In this document: positions 32,672-40,198 of the stretch, piece after piece
How the letters are laid out: each line of letters opens with the position of its first letter
Position numbering within the stretch: the stretch's first letter is position 1
Source: an uncultured Olsenella sp.
GTDB taxonomy: Bacteria > Actinomycetota > Coriobacteriia > Coriobacteriales > Atopobiaceae
Direction of reading: 5' to 3'
DNA length: 50,585 nucleotides
Assembly (NCBI GenBank): GCA_900548775.1
Contig: URLM01000010.1
Coordinates: forward strand, 1-50,585
Made by a program: the position numbers and the translations under genes
The notes under the pieces: generated by a model
What the model was told of the DNA's origin: nothing
Seen by the model: only the letters and a program-made list of their open reading frames with translations
Databases searched by the model: none

Positions 32672-34108
32672 ATGAGAAACACGAGACGCGCCTATCTACC
32701 TGCGCTTGCCTTAATGGCGGTCGTGGGGCTTGCGCTCGCGCTTTGTCTTTTGCCTGCAGGGGCACTCGCGGATAGCGCGACGACAGACAATGCTTCGTCG
32801 GGCACAACATCTTCAACTACCGAGACGGGCGCGCCCAACGCTGCCGGCACCACGCTAACAACGGGGGAGGCAAGCGGGGCCGCTGGCTCGGACTCGGGTA
32901 CGAGCGAGTCCGGTGCGAGCAGTACCAGCGAAGACACATCAACGACTACCACGACGCTTCTCTCAAACGGAATGGCGTCTTCTTCCGAGACGAGCGGGGC
33001 CCAGGGACTTCTCGCAGCGCTTCAGGCCGACGAGGCCACCGCTGTGGCGGTAGCGTCTGGGGACACGACGGTGACAGAGAAGATCTACTACGACACTAAT
33101 ACGGGCATCCACTCTGTGTACAGCACGCCCAATGACACGTCGAGCACCAGGATCATCCTGTATTGCATGAACAACAAGGCCCACTGGCCGCATGCTACGA
33201 AAGAAATACCCACTGTTCCAGACTATACGCAGGGCTATCTCACTGAGGCTAGCTTTAATTCGAAAGAGGAGTATAAAGCCTGCATGCACAAACTGGAGGC
33301 ACTCCTCTATGCGGGCTATAACTATAACGGGCTTAACCTTTATAAGGTAGTCTCTGGTACGCCACGGGCAACGCTCCAGGAATTCAATGATGCCCTGCAG
33401 GCCCCGGACAACCTGAGGAGCGACTATCCAAATATCCTAGGGGACACCGTCTTTACCTATGAGAGCAGCAAGGATTCAAGCTCTGAGAATTACCAGAAGC
33501 TCGTTGAATTCATGCAGCAAGTCTTTTCCCTGTACTTTAGAGGTGGGACCACTGCGTCTGGCCTAACGTACAACGACATCATTGCGGCCAAGTTCTACAA
33601 GGCGGTTTACGCCCTCATCAATAGCGACGCTGCGCTCATGGCGGGCGTCGGGCACGTAGAGGGGACGAGCCTGCCCGTGGGCGGGGAGTCGACCCACTGC
33701 GTGATCACGGCGCACTCCGGTATGCGAAACCTCCGCATGTTCGACGACATCCGGCAGCTTGAACCCGGCGACCTGGTGTTGCTGCACACCATGGGCGACG
33801 TGTACGCCTACCGCGTGGTCTCCTCCGAGGTGGTCTGGCCGGACGAGACCTCGTCACTGGCGATCGCGCCGGGGGAGGACCTGCTCACGCTTGTCACCTG
33901 CACGCCATATGGCGTGAACGACCACCGGCTGCTGGTGCACTGCGAGCGAACGGACTACGTGCCGGAAGAGGCGAACGAGCAGGCGGCCGTCACGGAGCGC
34001 CACTGGGGCGCGCGTGAGTGGGCGGTTGTGGTGGTTGCCGTTGCGCTGGCGGGCGTCGCCGTCGACGTGGTGGTGCACCGCGTGCACAGGCGGCGTCAGC
34101 GGGGGTAA
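32672..34108 (+). CDS. Chimera: secreted thioester-adhesin-like domain fused to class C sortase core
   Basis: A 478-residue protein. Residues 1-33 are a signal peptide, 34-110 a Ser/Thr-rich stretch. Residues about 130-318 resemble a surface-adhesin thioester domain: the Cys motif LYCMNNKAHWP (Cys165), LLYAGYNYNG and LTYNDIIAAKFYKAVYALIN, where the TQ of the usual TQxA/W motif is replaced by KF. From about residue 320 the sequence becomes a class C sortase: GVGHVEGTSLPVGGESTHCVITAHSG (split here over catalytic His348), LVTC (Cys410) and Arg419, then a C-terminal span (about 448-467). The sortase N-terminal membrane anchor, lid and first strands are missing. The GC content is lower before the junction (about 33,620) than after. 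It may be a deletion fusion from a pilus operon or a real new architecture. Confidence 0.75.
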   Translation: MRNTRRAYLPALALMAVVGLALALCLLPAGALADSATTDNASSGTTSSTTETGAPNAAGTTLTTGEASGAAGSDSGTSESGASSTSEDTSTTTTTLLSNGMASSSETSGAQGLLAALQADEATAVAVASGDTTVTEKIYYDTNTGIHSVYSTPNDTSSTRIILYCMNNKAHWPHATKEIPTVPDYTQGYLTEASFNSKEEYKACMHKLEALLYAGYNYNGLNLYKVVSGTPRATLQEFNDALQAPDNLRSDYPNILGDTVFTYESSKDSSSENYQKLVEFMQQVFSLYFRGGTTASGLTYNDIIAAKFYKAVYALINSDAALMAGVGHVEGTSLPVGGESTHCVITAHSGMRNLRMFDDIRQLEPGDLVLLHTMGDVYAYRVVSSEVVWPDETSSLAIAPGEDLLTLVTCTPYGVNDHRLLVHCERTDYVPEEANEQAAVTERHWGAREWAVVVVAVALAGVAVDVVVHRVHRRRQRG

Positions 34109-34125
34109 AGCCCGCCGGCGTCGCT

Positions 34126-35226
34126 CTAACGCATCGGCGCAAGCGCCGCGTTGAAGCTCGCCGCAATCAGGTAGATTACCAGCAGCGCGATGGCAAGCTT
34201 GGTGTAGAAGCCCCGACGCAGCGAGACGTATGCGACCCATTCGCGGACCAGCGCGTTGAGCGAGAAGTACAGCCGTACGTGCGAGCCAACGCCGTCTGCG
34301 GGAACGCCCAGCTCACGAGTGATGAGCAACGCCCGGAAGACGTGGTAGTCATCCGTCACAACGAGGATGCGATCGGGGTGGTTACCCGTGCCGGCGTCCT
34401 TCTCGCCTGCGTCCTTCTCTTCCAGCAGCCGGGCACTAAAGCGCAGGTTCTCCATCGTGTTGGTGGACTTGTCCTCTACAAGGATTGCCTTCGATGGGAC
34501 CCCGAGCGACTCAGCGTATGCACGCATGGCGTGCGACTCCGGCTGAGCCTCGTCGGTGCCCTGGCCGCCGGACATGAGCAGGGTTGAGCCAGGGTTTCTG
34601 CGCCACATCTCTACTCCGCGCTCCACCCGGTGGGCAAGGAGCGGCGTCACCGATCCATTGGGCAGAAGCCCGGAGCCAAGCACGACGATTCGCTGGTAGT
34701 GGCGGTGTCGGTGCGGAATCTGCGCGGCAAGCCCACTTATGGTGTAGAGCGTGAACGCCACGCCCGCGATGCCCAAGAGTATTGCCGCAAAGCCAAAGAC
34801 CAGGTCAAGTGCGTAGCCGAGCACGGGCACGCTGGTGAGAGCGCTGCGTACCTGCGGCCAGACGATCACATAGGCAACCATGAGGATTCCCAGTCCAAGT
34901 GAGAGCATGTTGCGTGGGTTTGCGCCTTCGCGTCGGATGAGCCGGATGCCGGAGACGACGAGGGTTGCCACCAGGGCAATGGGGAAGGCAAGGAGTGCGA
35001 TTGCCATAGCACCAATGACCACGAGGTTTATCCGCTCGGCGGTGGGGTGGCTCTCGAGCGAGAGCGCCTGTAGAAGCAGCACCTCGATGGCAATGATGGC
35101 CGTCCCGGCCGCAAAAATGAACGACAGTCCGTACCAGAGGCTGCGCTGCTCGTGCGCGTGGAGGTACCAGAACCACGCCTGGCCTGCTACCGCCAGACAG
35201 ACGGCGGCTATGGCGACAGTTTCCAT
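34126..35226 (-). CDS. DUF218 (YdcF/SanA-like) membrane protein
   Basis: A 366-residue protein with several N-terminal membrane spans (about residues 3-165), a DUF218/YdcF domain (about 178-325) and a final span near the C-terminus. Domain motifs are VVLGSGLLPNGSVTPLLAHRVERG, LLMSGGQGTDEAQPESHAM, EDKSTNTMENLRFS and LVVTDDYHVFRALLI. Family members act at the envelope and have been linked to cell-wall or vancomycin barrier phenotypes (SanA), but their reaction is unknown. It ends 18 nt from the convergent chimera gene. mntH lies 7 nt upstream of its start, so the two probably form an operon. Confidence 0.82.
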   Translation of the reverse strand: METVAIAAVCLAVAGQAWFWYLHAHEQRSLWYGLSFIFAAGTAIIAIEVLLLQALSLESHPTAERINLVVIGAMAIALLAFPIALVATLVVSGIRLIRREGANPRNMLSLGLGILMVAYVIVWPQVRSALTSVPVLGYALDLVFGFAAILLGIAGVAFTLYTISGLAAQIPHRHRHYQRIVVLGSGLLPNGSVTPLLAHRVERGVEMWRRNPGSTLLMSGGQGTDEAQPESHAMRAYAESLGVPSKAILVEDKSTNTMENLRFSARLLEEKDAGEKDAGTGNHPDRILVVTDDYHVFRALLITRELGVPADGVGSHVRLYFSLNALVREWVAYVSLRRGFYTKLAIALLVIYLIAASFNAALAPMR

Positions 35227-35233
35227 GAAGCCC

Positions 35234-36493
35234 CTAACCCACGAGTGAGACCGCGTTGATTGCAGTTACCACGATACCCGTTGCGAGCAGCAGCGCGTTC
35301 GTGAGCCGCGAGTTGGCGTAACGTCCCATCACGCGCTTGGAGCTGGTCAGGTGAATCTGCGTGAAGATGGTGATGGGGAGTTGCAGCGAGAGCAGCGCCT
35401 GCGAGAGCACCAGCCCCTGGAACGTGTCGCGAATCAGCAGACAGGCCAGGGTCGCCACGCCCATGCACAGGGCCACGCCCACGGAGGAGTGACGGTCGTG
35501 GATGTCGTACTCCTCGCCGAACATGCCCGCGCTGATGGTGCCTGCCGCCATGCCTGCCGTGACTGAGGAAGAAAGCCCTGCCAGCAGCAGCGCCACAGCA
35601 AAGATGAACGTTGCCGCCGAGCCCAGGATGGGGGAGAGCGTCGCCGCTGCGGTGGCGAGGTCGTCTACGACAACGCCCTGGGTGAAGAACGTCGTGGCCG
35701 CAAGGATCACCATGGCGGAGTTTATCGCCCAGCCCACGCCCATCGAGAAGAGCGTGTCGAAGAGCTCGTAGCGCAGGCGCTCGCGGATGACCTTCTCGCC
35801 CTGCTCCTCGTAGTGGACGCTCTGGATGACCTCAGAGTGCAGGAACAGGTTGTGCGGCATGACCACGGCGCCCAGCACGCTCATCACGATTGCCGCCGAG
35901 CCTGCGGGAAAGCTTGGTACAACCCAGGAGACAGCCGCTCGTGGCCAGTCGACGTTCACGAGTGCCAGCTCGGCCAGGAACGCAAGCCCGATGAGCGAGA
36001 CGAACGCAATGATCCAGCGTTCGATGCGCCTGTACGAGTTGGTTGCCAGCATGGCGACCGAGAAGACACCAACGATGATGCTGCCTATGCGAACCGGCAG
36101 GCCAAAGAGCATCTGGAGTGCGATTGCCCCGCCGAGGACCTCGGCCATTGCCGTGGCGACGGTCGCGGCGTACGCGGTGGCAAGAATTGCCGTGCCGAGC
36201 CAGCGCGGGAAATGCTTGTGTGTTGCTTCGGCCAGGCACTCGCCGGTGGCGATTCCAAGGTGAGCGGCATTGTGCTGCAGCAGAATGAGCATCAGGGTCG
36301 AAAGCGTCACCACCCACAGGAGCGAGTAGCCAAACTGCGAGCCAGCCGCCATGTTCGATGCCCAGTTGCCTGGGTCGATGAAGCCCACGGTTACCAAGAG
36401 GCCGGGTCCGATGTGCTTGAGAATCTCGAGGCCTCCGTGGCCGCCAGTCTTCTCGGCTCCAAATTGCTTTGTCAGCTCTTCCTGAATGTTCAT
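35234..36493 (-). CDS. mntH: Nramp-family Mn(II)/H+ symporter
   Basis: A 419-residue, 11-span Nramp transporter. The metal-site motifs are GFIDPGNWASNMAAGS in span 1 (Asp and Asn ligands) and VVMPHNLFLHSEV in span 6 (Met ligand), so Mn(II)/Fe(II) import is expected. It supports peroxide tolerance through manganese. The start ATG follows an ACGGAGGTTGGC-type site on the minus strand. DUF218 follows in the same direction. Upstream, a CTGACGTCAG palindrome and AT-rich GTCATTACCATTATG are candidates for metalloregulator binding. Confidence 0.94.
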   Translation of the reverse strand: MNIQEELTKQFGAEKTGGHGGLEILKHIGPGLLVTVGFIDPGNWASNMAAGSQFGYSLLWVVTLSTLMLILLQHNAAHLGIATGECLAEATHKHFPRWLGTAILATAYAATVATAMAEVLGGAIALQMLFGLPVRIGSIIVGVFSVAMLATNSYRRIERWIIAFVSLIGLAFLAELALVNVDWPRAAVSWVVPSFPAGSAAIVMSVLGAVVMPHNLFLHSEVIQSVHYEEQGEKVIRERLRYELFDTLFSMGVGWAINSAMVILAATTFFTQGVVVDDLATAAATLSPILGSAATFIFAVALLLAGLSSSVTAGMAAGTISAGMFGEEYDIHDRHSSVGVALCMGVATLACLLIRDTFQGLVLSQALLSLQLPITIFTQIHLTSSKRVMGRYANSRLTNALLLATGIVVTAINAVSLVG

Positions 36494-36540
36494 GCCAACC
36501 TCCGTGTGTTGGAGTGCGCCACCAGAGGCGGTGCGTGTCA

Positions 36541-36577
36541 GTTATTAGTAGTCATTACCATTATGCTCTGACGTCAG
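36541..36577 (-). promoter_or_regulatory. Candidate mntH control region
   Basis: AT-rich GTCATTACCATTATG next to a perfect 10-bp palindrome CTGACGTCAG (36568-36577), about 50-85 nt upstream of the mntH start. No known MntR or Fur consensus is matched cleanly. Confidence 0.35.
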
Positions 36578-36760
36578 CGTTCTAGTCGTGGGAGTAGACA
36601 ATTGGACGCCATTCACAGAAGGCATAACGCAGGATTGTTTAGCCAGGGGGCGGGCCTTTGGACCTGTACACACCCTGCCCCAGCGTTCTGGAGCGACGGC
36701 AGCGAGCGACTCGCTAGGCGCGCTCTTCTTGGCCTCCGTTTTGGGGCTTCTGCTCGGATT
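36578..36760. other. Spacer between mntH and the nested repeat element
   Basis: No gene or RNA recognised. Short ORFs here have no ribosome site or homology that I can see. The 222 nt between the repeat element and the LysR start likewise show no gene. Confidence 0.4.
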
Positions 36761-37002
36761 GCATCGAAACGCCCTTCGTTACACTAATCTACGGCTCGTT
36801 GCGCCGAACTCGCCTTCGTTACATGAGGTTTCGAGAACCCCTCAAGTATCAGGTACCTCATACATACTACATATAGTGTAAAAATGGTTTACTGCTACAA
36901 GATATGACAGCTGCTACTTGGACTCCTCCCAGAACCTCGTGTAACGAAGGCCAGTTCGATGCACAAGTGCGAAAAACAGTGTAACGGGAGGCGTTTCGAT
37001 GC
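36761..37002. repeat. 242-bp nested inverted repeat upstream of the LysR gene
   Basis: Outer arms are 36761-36785 (GCATCGAAACGCCCTTCGTT and 5 more) and 36978-37002. Inner arms are 36805-36827 and 36936-36958 (CTCGTGTAACGAAGGCCAGT and on). All four arms share the core CCTTCGTTACA or its complement. The centre is AT-rich. Confidence 0.85.
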
Positions 37003-37224
37003 AGATTCGAGTTGCTGACGGCCTCCGCCTGGCTATCTTGTTCCGCAGGGCGCGCAGTTTCGGTGCCAGCATCAGGGTGCTCGGCCTAGTACGTCTCACG
37101 CGACTTGGAATCGTGTGCACTTTTCGGCAAACGCAGGCTGCGTTTCCGTAGACGCTGCTTGTCAGGTACCATCGGTCGACGTGCGTCGCGCTTCTGGCGC
37201 CAACTCGGGGAGGGGAGCACAGCC

Positions 37225-38154
37225 ATGACACTCCAGCAGCTTCGCTACGTAGTTGAGGTCGCAACGGCCGGATCAATTACCGCCGCATCGCAGCGTCTCT
37301 TCATCGCGCAGCCATCGCTCTCGAAGGCCATCTCCGAGCTTGAGTCCGAGATGGGCATCGCCATCTTCGAGCGCTCCAGCAAGGGCGTCGTGCCCACCGA
37401 AGACGGAACGCGGTTCCTCTCGTACGCGCGGCAGGTCGTCGAGCAGGCTGACCTCCTCGAAGCCCAGTACAAGCACGGCACGCCACCGCGCCGCGTCTTT
37501 GGCGTCTCGAGCCAGCACTACGCCTTTGTGGTCAACGCCTTTGCCGAGCTGGTGCGCGAGCACGGCGAGAGCCGCTACGAGTTCAGCCTGCGCGAGGGAA
37601 CCACCTTTGGCACCATCGAAGACGTGCGCCTGCAGCGCTCCGAGCTGGGTGTCCTTTACCGCAACGACTTCAACCGAGAGGTCATCACTAGTGCCATCCG
37701 CGACGCCGAGCTGCGCTTCGAGCCGCTCTTCGAGGCGCGCGAGCACGTCTTTGTGAGCAGGGACAACCCGCTGGCCAAACGCGACTCCGTGACGCTGGCG
37801 GACCTGGCGCCGTACCCGCGGCTCTCGTACGACCAGGGCTCGCGCAACTCGTTCTTCTTTGCGGAGGAGCCCCACATCACCGAGCAGGTGGACAAGGCCG
37901 TGGTGGTAACGGACCGCGCGACGCTCTTCAACCTGCTCATCGGCCTCGATGGCTACACCATCTCCTCGGGCATCCTGAGCGTGGACCTGAATGGCGAGAA
38001 CATCGTGTCAGTTCCGCTCGAGGACGGTGGCGTGAGGGAGCTGGGCTACATCCACCAGCCTCGCCGGCCCCTCTCGCCCATGGCGGAGCGCTACCTCGAA
38101 CACCTGAGTTCCTATGTTGAGAAGTACATAGCCTCTGGCTATGGCAGGCAATAG
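37225..38154 (+). CDS. LysR-family transcriptional regulator
   Basis: A 309-residue LysR-type regulator. The winged helix-turn-helix is at residues 1-60 (MTLQQLRYVVEVATAGSITAASQRLFIAQPSLSKAISELE), followed by the linker helix and two-lobed effector domain (about 90-295). LysR proteins usually control a neighbouring gene in response to a small metabolite. The methyltransferase gene 73 nt downstream on the same strand is the likely target, suggesting methionine or homocysteine sensing; this is inference. The ATG at 37225 has GGGGAGGGGAGCAC upstream; the open frame before it has no homology to the family. Confidence 0.92.
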   Translation: MTLQQLRYVVEVATAGSITAASQRLFIAQPSLSKAISELESEMGIAIFERSSKGVVPTEDGTRFLSYARQVVEQADLLEAQYKHGTPPRRVFGVSSQHYAFVVNAFAELVREHGESRYEFSLREGTTFGTIEDVRLQRSELGVLYRNDFNREVITSAIRDAELRFEPLFEAREHVFVSRDNPLAKRDSVTLADLAPYPRLSYDQGSRNSFFFAEEPHITEQVDKAVVVTDRATLFNLLIGLDGYTISSGILSVDLNGENIVSVPLEDGGVRELGYIHQPRRPLSPMAERYLEHLSSYVEKYIASGYGRQ

Positions 38155-38175
38155 CGTATCGATAGTTCCTTTGGG

Positions 38176-38215
38176 CTCTCGCGAGAGGCACCATGGCTCT
38201 TGTCAACGACAAGAG
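38176..38215 (+). promoter_or_regulatory. Palindrome and hairpin before the MetE-like gene
   Basis: CTCTCGCGAGAG (38176-38187) is a perfect 12-bp palindrome. CTCTTGTC-AAC-GACAAGAG (38197-38215) is a perfect hairpin directly before the ribosome site GAAAGG. They could be an operator and a translational control hairpin. Confidence 0.5.
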
Positions 38216-38227
38216 AAAGGCAGCCCC

Positions 38228-39355
38228 ATGAGCATCGCATACGACAAGAAGACCCCACACCGCTTTGACGTGGTTGGCAGCTTCCTGCGGCCCGCCCGCC
38301 TGAAGCAGGCCCGCGTCGACTGGAAGGCCGGACGCATCTCGGCCGAGCAGCTTTCGGCCGTCGAGGACAAGTGCATCCGCGACCTGGTGGCAAAGGAGAA
38401 GGCCGCTGGCCTGGGCGTGATCACCGACGGCGAGTTCCGCCGCGAGACCTGGCACCTCGACTTCATGTGGGCGTTTGACGGCGTGGCCCACAAGCCCACC
38501 GAGACCGGCCTGCCCTTCCACGACGAGGCCGCAAAGATCGATGACACCTTCCTCACCGGCAAGGTTGCCTACCGAGGAGGCCACCCGTTTATCGAGCACT
38601 TCCGCTTTGTGCAGGCCCTCGAGGACGAGAAGTGCGTGGCCAAGCTCACCATCCCGGCGCCCGCACAGTTCTTCGAGCAGTTTGCGATGCCCCTTAGCTG
38701 GGAGGTCACGAAAAAGTACTACGCAAGCGAGAAGGAGCTGGCAGATGACGTCGTTGCCGCGTATCGTGCGTTCATCGCCGACGTGTATGCCGCCGGTTGC
38801 CGCAACCTGCAGTTTGACGACTGCTCGTGGGGCCTGGTCGTTGACCCGCATGACGAGCAGTACTTTGGGACGGATGCCGCCGGCCTCGAGCGCGTGAAGG
38901 AGGCGCTGCTCGACGTCAACAACCGCGCGCTGGAGGGGCACCCCGCCGACCTCACGGTGAACACGCACGTGTGCCGTGGCAACTTCCACTCCACCTGGGC
39001 CTGCGAGGGCGGCTACGACGACGTGGCGGACTTCCTTCTCGCCCGCGAGAATGTCGACGCCTTCTTCCTGGAGTTTGACGACGCGCGTTCGGGCGGGTTC
39101 GAACCGCTGGCCAAGGTGCCCGCGGGCAAGAAGGTCGTACTGGGGTTGGTGACCACCAAGTCCGCTGCGCTGGAGGACCCCGAGTCCGTGATTGCCCGCA
39201 TTCGCGAGGCCGAGAAGTACGTGCCGCTCGAGAACCTGTGCCTCTCGCCGCAGTGCGGTTTTGCGTCATGCGAGATCGGCAACAAGCTCACCGAGGACGA
39301 GCAGTGGGCAAAGGTGCGCCTGGTGAGAGAGATTGCCGAGAAGGTCTGGTGCTAG
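38228..39355 (+). CDS. MetE C-terminal-like (YxjG-type) cobalamin-independent methyltransferase
   Basis: A 375-residue single-barrel protein of the UROD/MetE-like superfamily, the length of the short YxjG/YxjH group rather than of full MetE. Visible are the N-terminal FDVVGSFLRPARLKQAR, DGEFRRETWHLDF, QFDDCSW, the zinc-site pieces NTHVCRGN and LSPQCGFAS, and the acidic FLEFDD. The group is thought to make methionine from homocysteine using a methyl donor other than the polyglutamyl folate of MetE. The ATG at 38228 follows AGAGAAAGGCAG. It is probably regulated by the upstream LysR protein. A hairpin array starts 28 nt after the stop. Confidence 0.88.
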   Translation: MSIAYDKKTPHRFDVVGSFLRPARLKQARVDWKAGRISAEQLSAVEDKCIRDLVAKEKAAGLGVITDGEFRRETWHLDFMWAFDGVAHKPTETGLPFHDEAAKIDDTFLTGKVAYRGGHPFIEHFRFVQALEDEKCVAKLTIPAPAQFFEQFAMPLSWEVTKKYYASEKELADDVVAAYRAFIADVYAAGCRNLQFDDCSWGLVVDPHDEQYFGTDAAGLERVKEALLDVNNRALEGHPADLTVNTHVCRGNFHSTWACEGGYDDVADFLLARENVDAFFLEFDDARSGGFEPLAKVPAGKKVVLGLVTTKSAALEDPESVIARIREAEKYVPLENLCLSPQCGFASCEIGNKLTEDEQWAKVRLVREIAEKVWC

Positions 39356-39383
39356 GTGCTGTAAGGGTTGCCGTACTTCTGCG

Positions 39384-39711
39384 CTCCGGCGTCGAGATGA
39401 CGCCGGAGCGGGGGGCGTGTACGTCGTTGTCGCGAGGATAAGCCCTTTGGCGAGAAAATGACGCCCGAACAAGGGTTTCTGACGGGATTCCGTATGAGGT
39501 TGGCCTTCCGGCGAGAAATCGACGCCGGCACGGGGGTTCCGGACGGGAACCCGTACGAGACGGGCCTTCCGGCGAGAAAATGGCGCCGGTACGGGGGTTT
39601 CTGACGAGATGCCGTACGAGATGTTCCCTCCGGCGAGAAAATGACGCACGAGCGAGGGCTATGTCCTTGCTTCCTGCTGTTACCTGCGCTTCGGCGTCGA
39701 AATGACGCCGA
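39384..39711. repeat. Hairpin array C: six units at exact 61-bp period
   Basis: The GGCG of each left arm starts at 39388, 39449, 39510, 39571, 39632 and 39693. Outer units have the TCGARATGA loop; inner units have an AGAAAATGR-type loop. Linkers contain GACGGGATTCCGTATGAG or close variants. An extra small palindrome GTTTCTCGCCGAGAAAC lies at 39744-39760. Confidence 0.9.
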
Positions 39712-39825
39712 GGTAGGTTCTCGCTCGTGATTCCCTGAAAGGTGTTTCTCGCCGAGAAACACGTCTGAACCGTCCACGGGGAACCACAAAAAATGAGCTA
39801 TCCCAGATTTCTCGCGCACAAATAG

Positions 39826-39866
39826 TTAACCTTGGTGTACTATTATCGATAGTTAAAGGAGGTTAA
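39826..39866 (+). promoter_or_regulatory. Promoter/operator region upstream of the enolase leader
   Basis: GTTAACCT (39826-39833) and AGGTTAAC (about 39859-39866) are inverted around TACTATTATCGATAGTT, which contains a -10-like TATTAT. AAAGGAGG directly follows. Confidence 0.4.
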
Positions 39867-39971
39867 CACCTGCAGCACTGCAGTACCGCGAGAAAGACCG
39901 CGTATCCGTTCGATTCGTTTAACCCCGCCGAAGTGCTCGGACCCTCTCCCCGGGCCAATCGGCACGCACAA

Positions 39972-40015
39972 GCGCCGCCGACGTTCCCCAATCCTTGCGT
40001 CGGCGGCGCGCCTTC
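39972..40015 (+). terminator. Strong hairpin in the enolase leader
   Basis: A perfect 12-bp stem GCGCCGCCGACG / CGTCGGCGGCGC with a 14-nt loop, followed by CCTTCATTTC. It lies about 110 nt after the likely promoter and 190 nt before the enolase ATG, so it either ends a small RNA or attenuates the long leader. Confidence 0.65.
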
Positions 40016-40198
40016 ATTTCTCGTCGCACCACTCCCGCGCATCCGGTTTTTCTCATCTGCGAGAATTAATGTGATATCCGAAGTAGCACTTGGGTATATC
40101 GCCCTTAGTAAGAAACGGCAAACATTGGAGTCGGCGCGTCCCTTTCCGCTGGAAACCCAGCGACCGCGCGTCGGCAACCACGTGAAAGGTGGCACGTC

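Noticed and set aside
39384..39711. CRISPR array, because of a 61-bp period and palindromic repeat
   Set aside because: The linkers ('spacers') are themselves repeated within and between arrays, the stems vary with loop classes, and no cas gene is present in the window.
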